A stretch of 64,000 nt of DNA, taken from positions 14,750,698 through 14,814,697 of the forward strand of contig OZ037765.1 in the NCBI GenBank assembly GCA_964035545.1. Direction: 5' to 3'. How positions within the stretch are numbered: position 1 is the first letter of the stretch; every line of letters begins with the position of its first letter. The position numbers and the translations under genes are program-made. Source of the stretch: Bugula neritina (lineage: Eukaryota > Bryozoa > Gymnolaemata > Cheilostomatida > Bugulidae). This document shows, piece after piece, positions 44,850-60,530 of the stretch. The notes beneath the pieces are model-generated. The model was not told the DNA's origin, searched no databases, and worked only from the letters and a program-made list of their open reading frames with translations.

Positions 44850-47800
44850 TACAACATATTGAAATACACTGCAACACATTGAAATATACTGCAACACACT
44901 GAAACATACGGCAACATATTGAAATATACTGCAACACATTGAAATATACTGCAACATACCGAAAATAACTGCAACTGTGCAATATAATGAAATATACTGC
45001 AAAAATACTGAAATATACTGCAACAATTTGAAAGTTACTGTATGATACTGACATATACTGAAACACACTGAAACATACTGCAAGATACTGCAACAGACTG
45101 AAACACACTATAACATACTGAAATACACTGCAACATACTGCAACATACTGAATTACACTGTAACATGTTGAAATACACTGCAACACATTGAAATTTACTG
45201 CAACACACTGAAACATACTGCAACATACTGAAATATACTGCAACATATCGAAGTATATTGTAATATACGGACATGTACTGTAACATACTGAAACATACTG
45301 AAACATACTGAAACATAGTGAAATATACTTCAACATACTGCAACATACTGAAATACACTGTAACATACTGAAACACACTGCAACACATTGAAACAAACTG
45401 CAACAAACCTAAATATACGGTAATATACTGAAATATACTGTAACACATTGAAAAACACTGCAAGATACTGAAATATGCTGTAGCACACTGAAATACACTG
45501 CAACATACTGAAATACACTGTAAAATACTGAAATACACTGCAACATACTGCAACATACTGAAATAAACTGTAACCTACTGAAATACACTGCAACATACTA
45601 CAACATACTGAAATACACTGTAACATTATGAATTACACTGCAACACATTGAAATATACTGCAACATACCGAAATGTATGGTAAACAACTGAAATATACTG
45701 CAAAAATACTGAAATATACTGTAACATACTGAAAGATACTGCAACATACTGAAATACACTGTAACATACTGAAATACGCGGCAACATACTGCAACATACT
45801 GTATTACACTGTAAGATCTTGAAATACACTGCAACACATTGAAAGTTACTGCAACATTCTAAAATATACTGCAACATACTGCAACATACTGAAATACACT
45901 GTAACATACTGAAATACACTGCAACATACTGCAACATACTGAAATACACTGCAACACATTGAAATAAACCGCAACATACTTAAATATACGGTAACATACT
46001 GAAATATACTGTAACTCATTGAAAAACATTGCAACATACTGAAACATACTGAAATATGCTGTAGCACACTGAAATACACCGCAGTTCACTGAAAAATAGT
46101 GTAATATACGGAAATGTACCGTAACATACTGAAATATACTGTAACAGACTGAAATGTACTGTAACACACTGAAATATACTGCAACATGCTGAAATACACT
46201 GTAACATACTGAAATATACTGCAACATACTGCAACATACCGAATTACACTGTAACAAACTGAAATACACTCCAACATACTACAACATACTGAAATACACT
46301 GTAACATATTGAAATACACCGCAACACATTGAAATATACTGCAACATACCGAAATATATGGTAAACTATTGAAATATACGGTAACACATTGAAACATACC
46401 GCAAAATACTAAAATACACTGCATTACACTGAAGTATACTGTAATATATATAGAAATGTACTGTAAAATACTTAAACATACGACAACATACCAAAAATTA
46501 TACTGCAACATACTGAATTACACTGCAATATCCTGAAATATACTTCAACATAATGAAACATACCTAAAAACATTGAAATATACTGAAATACAGTGTAGGA
46601 TATTGAAATACACTGCAACAATTTGGAATATACAGCAACATACCGAAATATATGGTAACCTACTGAAATATGTTGCAAACTACTGAATTATACTGCAACA
46701 TACTGCAACATAATGAAATATACTATAACACACTGGAATAAACTGCAAAATACTGAAATATACTGTAACATACTGAAACATACTGCAACATACCGAAATA
46801 TACTGTAACATACTGAAATATACTGCAAGAAACTGCAATATACTGAAATACACTGTAACATACTGAAATACACTGCAACATACTGCAACATACTGACATA
46901 CACTGGAACATACTGAAATACACTGCAACATACTACAACATACTGAAATACACTGTAACCTACTGAAATATGCTGTAGCACACTGAAATATACTGCAACA
47001 TACTGAAATATAATGCAAGTTACTACAACATACTGAAATACACTGTGACATACTGAAATACACTGCAACATACTGCAACATACTGCAACATACTGAAATA
47101 TACTGTAACATACTGCAATATACTGCAACACATTGAAATATACTCCAACACACTGAAGGATACAGCAACATACTGAAATATACTGCGACACATTGAAATA
47201 TACTGCAACATACTGAAATATGCTGTAGCATACTGAAATATACTGTAACACACTGTAATATACTGCAACATACTGCAACATACTGACATACACTGGAACA
47301 TACTGAAATACACTCCAACATACTACAACATACTGAAACACACTGTAACCTACTGAAATATGCGGTAGCACACTGAAATATACTGCAACATACTGAAATA
47401 TAATGAAAGTTACTACAACATACTGAAATACACTGTGACATACTGAGATACACTGCAACATACTGCAACATACTGCAACCTACTGCAACATACTGAAATA
47501 CACTGTAACAGACTGAAATGTACTGTAACACACTGACATATACTGCAACACATTGAAATATACCGCAACATACTGAAATATGCTGTAGCACACTGAAATA
47601 CACTGCAACTCACTATAATATAGTGTAATATACAGAAATGTACTGTAACATACTGAAATATACTGTAACATACTGAAATCTACTGCAACATACTGAAGTA
47701 CACTGCAACATACTGCAACATACTGAAATACACTGTAACATATTGAAATACACGACAACACATTGAAATATACTGCAACACACTGAAGGATACGGCAACA

Positions 47801-49187
47801 TACTGAAATATACTGCGACACATTGAAATATACTGCAACATACTTAAATATACGGTAACATACTGAAATATACTGTAACTCATTGAAAAACATTGCAACA
47901 TACTGAAACATACTGAAATATGCTGTAGCACACTGAAATACACCGCAGTTCACTGAAAAATAGTGTAATATACGGAAATGTACCGTAACATACTGAAATA
48001 TACTGTAACAGACTGAAATGTACTGTAACACACTGAAATATACTGCAACATGCTGAAATACACTGTAACATACTGAAATATACTGCAACATACTGCAACA
48101 TACCGAATTACACTGTAACAAACTGAAATACACTCCAACATACTACAACATACTGAAATACACTGTAACATATTGAAATACACCGCAACACATTGAAATA
48201 TACTGCAACATACCGAAATATATGGTAAACTATTGAAATATACGGTAACACATTGAAACATACCGCAAAATACTAAAATACACTGCATTACACTGAAGTA
48301 TACTGTAATATATATAGAAATGTACTGTAAAATACTTAAACATACGACAACATACCAAAAATTATACTGCAACATACTGAATTACACTGCAATATCCTGA
48401 AATATACTTCAACATAATGAAACATACCTAAAAACATTGAAATATACTGAAATACAGTGTAGGATATTGAAATACACTGCAACAATTTGGAATATACAGC
48501 AACATACCGAAATATATGGTAACCTACTGAAATATGTTGCAAACTACTGAATTATACTGCAACATACTGCAACATAATGAAATATACTATAACACACTGG
48601 AATAAACTGCAAAATACTGAAATATACTGTAACATACTGAAACATACTGCAACATACCGAAATATACTGTAACATACTGAAATATACTGCAAGAAACTGC
48701 AATATACTGAAATACACTGTAACATACTGAAATACACTGCAACATACTGCAACATACTGACATACACTGGAACATACTGAAATACACTGCAACATACTAC
48801 AACATACTGAAATACACTGTAACCTACTGAAATATGCTGTAGCACACTGAAATATACTGCAACATACTGAAATATAATGCAAGTTACTACAACATACTGA
48901 AATACACTGTGACATACTGAAATACACTGCAACATACTGCAACATACTGCAACATACTGAAATATACTGTAACATACTGCAATATACTGCAACACATTGA
49001 AATATACTCCAACACACTGAAGGATACAGCAACATACTGAAATATACTGCGACACATTGAAATATACTGCAACATACTGAAATATGCTGTAGCATACTGA
49101 AATATACTGTAACACACTGTAATATACTGCAACATACTGCAACATACTGACATACACTGGAACATACTGAAATACACTCCAACATAC
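44850..49187. repeat. 4,338-bp tandem repeat, copy 1
   Basis: Near 49,187 'actacaacatattgaaatac' returns to the series that started near 44,849. The offset of 4,338 then holds for M3 (44975 and 49313), M1 (46590 and 50928; 48454 and 52792) and many frame edges (45330 and 49668, 46680 and 51018). The offset is 8 modulo 10, as expected from the slips inside the unit. It contains the nested 1,864-bp repeat. Confidence 0.92.
45971..49187. repeat. 1,864-bp repeat pair nested in the 4.3-kb unit
   Basis: 'tacttaaata' at 45977 recurs at 47841, and M1 at 46590 recurs at 48454. The junction near 47,835 joins 'atactgcaaca' to 'tacttaaatatacggtaac'. The second copy is cut at about 49,187, where the next 4,338-bp unit begins. 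The same pair reappears inside copy 2 (50928 and 52792), so the 1,864-bp event is the older one. Confidence 0.9.
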
Positions 49188-52100
49188 TACAACATATTGA
49201 AATACACTGCAACACATTGAAATATACTGCAACACACTGAAACATACGGCAACATATTGAAATATACTGCAACACATTGAAATATACTGCAACATACCGA
49301 AAATAACTGCAACTGTGCAATATAATGAAATATACTGCAAAAATACTGAAATATACTGCAACAATTTGAAAGTTACTGTATGATACTGACATATACTGAA
49401 ACACACTGAAACATACTGCAAGATACTGCAACAGACTGAAACACACTATAACATACTGAAATACACTGCAACATACTGCAACATACTGAATTACACTGTA
49501 ACATGTTGAAATACACTGCAACACATTGAAATTTACTGCAACACACTGAAACATACTGCAACATACTGAAATATACTGCAACATATCGAAGTATATTGTA
49601 ATATACGGACATGTACTGTAACATACTGAAACATACTGAAACATACTGAAACATAGTGAAATATACTTCAACATACTGCAACATACTGAAATACACTGTA
49701 ACATACTGAAACACACTGCAACACATTGAAACAAACTGCAACAAACCTAAATATACGGTAATATACTGAAATATACTGTAACACATTGAAAAACACTGCA
49801 AGATACTGAAATATGCTGTAGCACACTGAAATACACTGCAACATACTGAAATACACTGTAAAATACTGAAATACACTGCAACATACTGCAACATACTGAA
49901 ATAAACTGTAACCTACTGAAATACACTGCAACATACTACAACATACTGAAATACACTGTAACATTATGAATTACACTGCAACACATTGAAATATACTGCA
50001 ACATACCGAAATGTATGGTAAACAACTGAAATATACTGCAAAAATACTGAAATATACTGTAACATACTGAAAGATACTGCAACATACTGAAATACACTGT
50101 AACATACTGAAATACGCGGCAACATACTGCAACATACTGTATTACACTGTAAGATCTTGAAATACACTGCAACACATTGAAAGTTACTGCAACATTCTAA
50201 AATATACTGCAACATACTGCAACATACTGAAATACACTGTAACATACTGAAATACACTGCAACATACTGCAACATACTGAAATACACTGCAACACATTGA
50301 AATAAACCGCAACATACTTAAATATACGGTAACATACTGAAATATACTGTAACTCATTGAAAAACATTGCAACATACTGAAACATACTGAAATATGCTGT
50401 AGCACACTGAAATACACCGCAGTTCACTGAAAAATAGTGTAATATACGGAAATGTACCGTAACATACTGAAATATACTGTAACAGACTGAAATGTACTGT
50501 AACACACTGAAATATACTGCAACATGCTGAAATACACTGTAACATACTGAAATATACTGCAACATACTGCAACATACCGAATTACACTGTAACAAACTGA
50601 AATACACTCCAACATACTACAACATACTGAAATACACTGTAACATATTGAAATACACCGCAACACATTGAAATATACTGCAACATACCGAAATATATGGT
50701 AAACTATTGAAATATACGGTAACACATTGAAACATACCGCAAAATACTAAAATACACTGCATTACACTGAAGTATACTGTAATATATATAGAAATGTACT
50801 GTAAAATACTTAAACATACGACAACATACCAAAAATTATACTGCAACATACTGAATTACACTGCAATATCCTGAAATATACTTCAACATAATGAAACATA
50901 CCTAAAAACATTGAAATATACTGAAATACAGTGTAGGATATTGAAATACACTGCAACAATTTGGAATATACAGCAACATACCGAAATATATGGTAACCTA
51001 CTGAAATATGTTGCAAACTACTGAATTATACTGCAACATACTGCAACATAATGAAATATACTATAACACACTGGAATAAACTGCAAAATACTGAAATATA
51101 CTGTAACATACTGAAACATACTGCAACATACCGAAATATACTGTAACATACTGAAATATACTGCAAGAAACTGCAATATACTGAAATACACTGTAACATA
51201 CTGAAATACACTGCAACATACTGCAACATACTGACATACACTGGAACATACTGAAATACACTGCAACATACTACAACATACTGAAATACACTGTAACCTA
51301 CTGAAATATGCTGTAGCACACTGAAATATACTGCAACATACTGAAATATAATGCAAGTTACTACAACATACTGAAATACACTGTGACATACTGAAATACA
51401 CTGCAACATACTGCAACATACTGCAACATACTGAAATATACTGTAACATACTGCAATATACTGCAACACATTGAAATATACTCCAACACACTGAAGGATA
51501 CAGCAACATACTGAAATATACTGCGACACATTGAAATATACTGCAACATACTGAAATATGCTGTAGCATACTGAAATATACTGTAACACACTGTAATATA
51601 CTGCAACATACTGCAACATACTGACATACACTGGAACATACTGAAATACACTCCAACATACTACAACATACTGAAACACACTGTAACCTACTGAAATATG
51701 CGGTAGCACACTGAAATATACTGCAACATACTGAAATATAATGAAAGTTACTACAACATACTGAAATACACTGTGACATACTGAGATACACTGCAACATA
51801 CTGCAACATACTGCAACCTACTGCAACATACTGAAATACACTGTAACAGACTGAAATGTACTGTAACACACTGACATATACTGCAACACATTGAAATATA
51901 CCGCAACATACTGAAATATGCTGTAGCACACTGAAATACACTGCAACTCACTATAATATAGTGTAATATACAGAAATGTACTGTAACATACTGAAATATA
52001 CTGTAACATACTGAAATCTACTGCAACATACTGAAGTACACTGCAACATACTGCAACATACTGAAATACACTGTAACATATTGAAATACACGACAACACA

Positions 52101-53525
52101 TTGAAATATACTGCAACACACTGAAGGATACGGCAACATACTGAAATATACTGCGACACATTGAAATATACTGCAACATACTTAAATATACGGTAACATA
52201 CTGAAATATACTGTAACTCATTGAAAAACATTGCAACATACTGAAACATACTGAAATATGCTGTAGCACACTGAAATACACCGCAGTTCACTGAAAAATA
52301 GTGTAATATACGGAAATGTACCGTAACATACTGAAATATACTGTAACAGACTGAAATGTACTGTAACACACTGAAATATACTGCAACATGCTGAAATACA
52401 CTGTAACATACTGAAATATACTGCAACATACTGCAACATACCGAATTACACTGTAACAAACTGAAATACACTCCAACATACTACAACATACTGAAATACA
52501 CTGTAACATATTGAAATACACCGCAACACATTGAAATATACTGCAACATACCGAAATATATGGTAAACTATTGAAATATACGGTAACACATTGAAACATA
52601 CCGCAAAATACTAAAATACACTGCATTACACTGAAGTATACTGTAATATATATAGAAATGTACTGTAAAATACTTAAACATACGACAACATACCAAAAAT
52701 TATACTGCAACATACTGAATTACACTGCAATATCCTGAAATATACTTCAACATAATGAAACATACCTAAAAACATTGAAATATACTGAAATACAGTGTAG
52801 GATATTGAAATACACTGCAACAATTTGGAATATACAGCAACATACCGAAATATATGGTAACCTACTGAAATATGTTGCAAACTACTGAATTATACTGCAA
52901 CATACTGCAACATAATGAAATATACTATAACACACTGGAATAAACTGCAAAATACTGAAATATACTGTAACATACTGAAACATACTGCAACATACCGAAA
53001 TATACTGTAACATACTGAAATATACTGCAAGAAACTGCAATATACTGAAATACACTGTAACATACTGAAATACACTGCAACATACTGCAACATACTGACA
53101 TACACTGGAACATACTGAAATACACTGCAACATACTACAACATACTGAAATACACTGTAACCTACTGAAATATGCTGTAGCACACTGAAATATACTGCAA
53201 CATACTGAAATATAATGCAAGTTACTACAACATACTGAAATACACTGTGACATACTGAAATACACTGCAACATACTGCAACATACTGCAACATACTGAAA
53301 TATACTGTAACATACTGCAATATACTGCAACACATTGAAATATACTCCAACACACTGAAGGATACAGCAACATACTGAAATATACTGCGACACATTGAAA
53401 TATACTGCAACATACTGAAATATGCTGTAGCATACTGAAATATACTGTAACACACTGTAATATACTGCAACATACTGCAACATACTGACATACACTGGAA
53501 CATACTGAAATACACTCCAACATAC
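49188..53525. repeat. 4,338-bp tandem repeat, copy 2
   Basis: A copy of 44850-49187 with no difference noticed in the parts compared. At its end 'actacaacatactgaaacac' follows the older series, as near 47,325, and not a third restart. There are therefore two full units and no third. Confidence 0.9.
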
Positions 53526-56500
53526 TACAACATACTGAAACACACTGTAACCTACTGAAATATGCGGTAGCACACTGAAATATACTGCAACATACTGAAA
53601 TATAATGAAAGTTACTACAACATACTGAAATACACTGTGACATACTGAGATACACTGCAACATACTGCAACATACTGCAACCTACTGCAACATACTGAAA
53701 TACACTGTAACAGACTGAAATGTACTGTAACACACTGACATATACTGCAACACATTGAAATATACCGCAACATACTGAAATATGCTGTAGCACACTGAAA
53801 TACACTGCAACTCACTATAATATAGTGTAATATACAGAAATGTACTGTAACATACTGAAATATACTGTAACATACTGAAATCTACTGCAACATACTGAAG
53901 TACACTGCAACATACTGCAACATACTGAAATACACTGTAACATATTGAAATACACGACAACACATTGAAATATACTGCAACACACTGAAGGATACGGCAA
54001 CATACTGAAATATACTGCGACACATTGAAATATACTGCAACATACTGAAATATGCTGTAGCATACTGAAATATACTGTAACACACTGCAAAATACTGCAA
54101 CATACTGCAACATACTGACATACACTGGAACATACTGAAATACACTGCAACATACTACAACATACTGAAATACACTGTACCCTACTGAAATATGCTGTAG
54201 CACACTGAAATATACTGCAACATTCTGAAATATAATGCAAGTTACTACAACATACTGAAATACACTGTGACATACTGAGATACACTGCAACATACTGCAA
54301 CATACTGAAATACACTGTAACCTACTGAAATACACTGCGAAATACTACAACATACTGAAATACACTGTAACATTATGAATTACACTGCAACACATTGAAA
54401 AATACTGCAACATATCGAAATATATAATAAACAACTGAAATATACTGTAACACATCGAAAAATACTGCAACATACTGAAATATACTGTAACACACTGAAA
54501 TATACTGCAACATACTGAAATACATTGTAACATACTGAAATATACTGCAACATACTGCAACATACTGAAACACGCTGTAACATACTGAAATACACTGCAA
54601 CATACTACAACATATTGAAATACACTGCAACACATTGAAATATACTGCAACATACCGAAAATAACTGCAACTGTGCAATATAATGAAATATACTGCAAAA
54701 ATACTGAAATATACTGCAACAATTTGAAAGTTACTGTATGATACTGACATATACTGAAACACACTGAAACATACTGCAAGATACTGCAACATACTGAAAC
54801 ACACTATAACATACTGAAATACACTGCAACATACTGCAACATACTGAATTACACTGTAACATATTGAAATACACTGCAATACATTGAAATTTACTGCAAC
54901 ACACTGAAACATACTGCAACATACTGAAATATACTGCAACATATCGAAGTATATTGTAATATACGGACATGTACTGTAACATACTGAAACATACTGAAAC
55001 ATACTGAAACATAGTGAAATATACTTCAACATACTGAAATATACTGCAACATACTGCAACATACTGAAATACACTGTAACATACTGAAACACACTGCAAC
55101 ACATTGAAACAAACTGCAACAAACCTAAATATACGGTAATATACTGAAATATACTGTAACACATTGAAAAACACTGCAAGATACTGAAATATGCTGTAGC
55201 ACACTGAAATACACTGCAACATACTGAAATACACTGTAAAATACTGAAATACACTGCAACATACTGCAACATACTGAAATACACTGTAACCTACTGAAAT
55301 ACACTGCAACATACTACAACATACTGAAATACACTGTAACATTATGAATTACACTGCAACACATTGAAATATACTGCAACATACCGAAATATATGGTAAA
55401 CAACTGAAATATACTGCAAAAATACTGAAATATACTGTAACATACTGAAAGATACTGCAACATACTGAAATACACTGTAACATACTGAAATACGCGGCAA
55501 CACACTGCAACATACTGTATTACACTGTAAGATCTTGAAATACACTGCAACACATTGAAAGTTACTGCAACATTCTAAAATATACTGCAACATACTGCAA
55601 CATACTGAAATACACTGTAACATACTGAAATACACTGCAACATACTGCAACATACTGAAATACACTGCAACACATTGAAATAAACCGCAACATACTTAAA
55701 TATACGGTAACATACTGAAATATACTGTAACTCATTGAAAAACATTGCAACATACTGAAACATACTGAAATATGCTGTAGCACACTGAAATACACCGCAG
55801 TTCACTGAAAAATAGTGTAATTTACGGAAATGTACCGTAACATACTGAAATATACTGTAACAGACTGAAATGTACTGTAACACACTGAAATATACTGCAA
55901 CATGCTGAAATACACTGTAACATACTGAAATATACTGCAACATACTGCAACATACCGAATTACACTGTAACAAACTGAAATACACTCCAACATACTACAA
56001 CATACTGAAATACACTGTAACATATTGAAATACACCACAACACATTGAAATATACTGCAACATACCGAAATATATGGTAAACTACTGAAATATACCGTAA
56101 CACATTGAAACATACCGCAAAATACTGAAATACACTGCAATACACTGAAGTATACTGTAATATATATAGAAATGTACTGTAAAATACTTAAACATACGAC
56201 AACATACCAAAAAATATACTGCAACATACTGAATTACACTGCAATATCCTGAAATATACTTCAACATAATAAAAACATTGAAATATACTGAAATACAGTG
56301 TAGGATATTGAAATACACTGCAACAATTTGGAATATACAGCAACATACCGAAATATATGGTAACCTACTGAAATATGTTGCAAACTACTGAATTATACTG
56401 CAACATACTGCAACATAATGAAATATACTATAACACACTGGAATAAACTGCAAAATACTGAAATATACTGTAACATACTGAAACATACTGCAACATACCG

Positions 56501-56700
56501 AAATATACTGTAACATACTGAAATATACTGCAAGAAACTGCAATATACTGAAATACACTGTAACATACTGAAATACACTGCAACATACTGCAACATACTG
56601 ACATACACTGGAACATACTGAAATACACTGCAACATACTACAACATACTGAAATACACTGTAACCTACTGAAATATGCTGTAGCACACTGAAATATACTG
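53526..56700. repeat. Mosaic of 38.3-39.0-kb and 35.5-38-kb type satellite
   Basis: 53,682-54,335 matches 38,376-39,029 (offset 15,306). From 54,345 the sequence follows 39,709 and 35,465 type units, including M3 at 54671, and then 36.5-37.5-kb type units with M1 at 56295. Near 56,266 an 11-bp deletion removes 'gaaacatacct' from M1, one of the few indels that is not a multiple of ten. No gene is visible. Confidence 0.82.
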
Positions 56701-59700
56701 CAACATACTGAAATATAATGCAAGTTACTACAACATACTGAAATACACTGTGACATACTGAAATGCACTGCAACATACTGCAACATACTGCAACATACTG
56801 AAATACACTGTAACATACTGCAATATACTGCAACACATTGAAAAATACTGCAACATACTGAAATATACTGTAACACACTGAAATATACTGCAACATACTG
56901 AAATACATTGTAACATACTGAAATATACTGCAACATACTGCAACATACTGAAATACACTGTAACATACTGAAATACACTGCAACATACTGCAACATACTG
57001 AAATACATTGGAACATATTGAAACACACTACAACACATTAAAATATACTGCAACACACTGAAACATACGGCAACATACTGAAATATACTGCAAAACATCT
57101 AAATATACTGCTACATACTGAAACATGCTGTAGCATACTGAAATACACTGCAACACACTGAAGTATACTGTAATATACAGAAATGTACTGTAACATACTG
57201 AAACGTACGTCAACATACTGAAATGTACTCCAACATGCTGAACTATACTGCAACATACTGAAATACACTGTAATATACTGAATTAAACTGCAACATACTG
57301 CAACATACTGAAATAAGCTGTACCATATTGAAATACACTACAACACATTGTAATATACTGCAACATACTGAACCATACGGCAACATACTGAAATATACTG
57401 CAACACATTGAAATATACTGCAACATAGTCAAATATAACGCAAGATACTGTAACATTCGGAAAAACACTGTGACATACTGAAATACACTGCAACATACTG
57501 CAACATACTGCAACATACTGAAATACACTGCAACACATTGAAATAAATCGCAACATACTTAAATATACGGTAACATACTGAAATATACTGTAACTCATTG
57601 AAAAACATTGCAACATACTAAAACATACTGAAATATGCTGTAGCACACTGAAATACACCGCAGTTCACTGAACAATAGTGTAATATACGGAAATATACCG
57701 TAACATACTGAAATATACTGTAACAGACTGAAATGTACTGTAACACACTGAAATATACTGCAACATGCTGAAATACACTGTAACATACTGAAATATACTG
57801 CAACATACTGCAACATACCGAATTACACTGTAACAAACTGAAATACACTCCAACAAACTACAACATACTGAAATACACTGTAACATATTGAAATACACCG
57901 CAACACATTGAAATATACTGCAACATACCGAAATATATGGTAAACTACTGAAATATACTGTATCACATTGAAACATACCGCAAAATACTAAAATACACTG
58001 CAACACACTGAAGTATACTGTAATATATAGAAATGTACTGTAAAATACTTAAACATATGACAACATACCAAAAAATATACTGCAACATACTGAATTACAC
58101 TGCAATATCCTGAAATATACTTCAACATACTGAAACATACCTAAAAACATTGAAATATACTGAAATACAGTGTAGGATATTGAAATACACTGCAACAATT
58201 TGGAATATACAGCAACATACCGAAATATATGGTAACCTACTGAAATATGTTGCAAACTACTGAAATATACTGCAACATACTGCAACATAATAAAATATAC
58301 TATAACACACTGGAGTAAACTGCAAAATACTGAAATATACTGTAACATACTGAAACATACTGCAACATACCGAAATATACTGTAACAATCTGAAATATAC
58401 TGCAAGATACTGCAATATACTGAAATACACAGTAACATACTGAAATACACTGCAACATACTGCAACATACTGACATACACTGGAACATACTGAAATACAC
58501 TGCAACATACTACAACATACTGAAATACACTGTAACCTACTGAAATATGCTGTAGCACACTGAAATATACTGCAACATACTAAAATATACTGCAACACAT
58601 TGAAATATACTGCAACATAGTCAAATATAATGCAAGATACTGTAACATTCTGAAAAACACTGTAACATACTTAAATACACTGCAACATACTGCAACATAC
58701 TGAAATACACTGCAACACATTGAAATAAACCGCAACATACTTAAATATACGGTAACATACTGAAATATACTGTAACTCATTGAAAAACATTGCAACATAC
58801 TGAAACATACTGAAATATGCTGTGGCACACTGAAACACACCGCAGTTCACTGAAAAATAGTGTAATATACGGAAATGTACTGTAACATACTGAAATATAC
58901 TGTAACAGACTGAAATGTACTGTAACACACTGAAATATACTGCAACATGCTGAAATACACTGTAACATACTGAAATATACTGCAACATACTGCAACATAC
59001 CGAATTACACTGGAACATACTGAAATACACTGCAACATACTACAACATACTGAAATACACTGTAACCTACTGAAATATGCTGTAGCACACTGAAATATAC
59101 TGCAACATACTGAAATATAATGCAAGTTACTACAACATACTGAAATACACTGTGACATACTGAAATACACTGCAACATACTGCAACATACTGCAACATAC
59201 TGAAATACACTGTAACATATTGAAATACACTGCAACATACTGCAACATACTGACATACACTGGAACATACTGAAATACACTGCAACATACTACAACATAC
59301 TGAAATACACTGTAACCTACTGAAATATGCTGTAGCACACTGAAATATACTGCAACATACTGAAATATAATGCAAGTTACTACAACATACTGAAATACAC
59401 TGTGACACTGAAATACACTGCAACATACTGCAACATACTGCAACATACTGAAATACACTGTAACATATTGAAATACACTGCAAAACCTTGAAATATACTC
59501 CAACACACTGAAGGATACGGCAACATACTGAAATATACTGCGACACATTGAAATATACTGCAACATACTGAAATATGCTGTAGCATACTGAAATATACTG
59601 TAACACACTGTAATATACTGCAACATACTGCAACATACTGACATACACTGGAACATACTGAAATACACTCCAACATACTACAACATACTGAAATACACTG

Positions 59701-60530
59701 TAACCTACTGAAATATGCTGTAGCACACTGAAATATACTGCAACATACTGAAATATAAGGAAAGTTACTACAACATACTGAAATACACTGTGACATACTG
59801 AGATACACTGCAACATACTGCAACATACTGCAACATACTGCAACATACTGAAATACACTGTAACAGACTGAAATGTACTGTAACACACTGACATATACTG
59901 CAACACATTGAAATATACCGCAACATACTGAAATATGCTGTAGCACACTGAAATACACTGCAACTCACTATAATATAGTGTAATATACAGAAATGTACTG
60001 TAACATACTGAAATATACTGTAACATACTGAAATCTACTGCAACATACTGAAGTACACTGCAACATACTGCAACATACTGAAATACACTGTAACATATTG
60101 AAATACACGACAACACATTGAAATATACTGCAACACACTGAAGGATACGGCAACATACTGAAATATACTGCGACACATTGAAATATACTGCAACATACTG
60201 AAATATGCTGTAGCATACTGAAATATACTGTAACACACTGTAAAATACTGCAACATACTGCAACATACTGACATACACTGGAACATACTGAAATACACTG
60301 CAACATACTACAACATACTGAAATACACTGTACCCTACTGAAATATGCTGTAGCACACTGAAATATACTGCAACATACTGAAATATAATGCAAGTTACTA
60401 CAACATACTGAAATAAACTGTGACATACTGAGATACACTGCAACATACTGCAAAATACTGCAACATACTGAAATACACTGTAACCTACTGAAATACACTG
60501 CAACATACTACAACATACTGAAATACACTG
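56701..60530. repeat. 3,780-bp higher-order repeat, copy 1 (right domain)
   Basis: Near 56,830-57,000 the sequence returns to the domain-1 'cgtacg' series (57204; matches 8252 at an offset of 48,952). The next copy is at 60984, offset 3,780 (frames 57338 and 61118, 57595 and 61375). M1 is at 58167 and 61949 (offset 3,782). A 2-bp deletion at about 59,406 ('gtgacactg' for 'gtgacatactg') shifts the register. The middle (59,000-60,500) holds two further copies of the 'ataatgcaag' sub-block. Confidence 0.87.
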
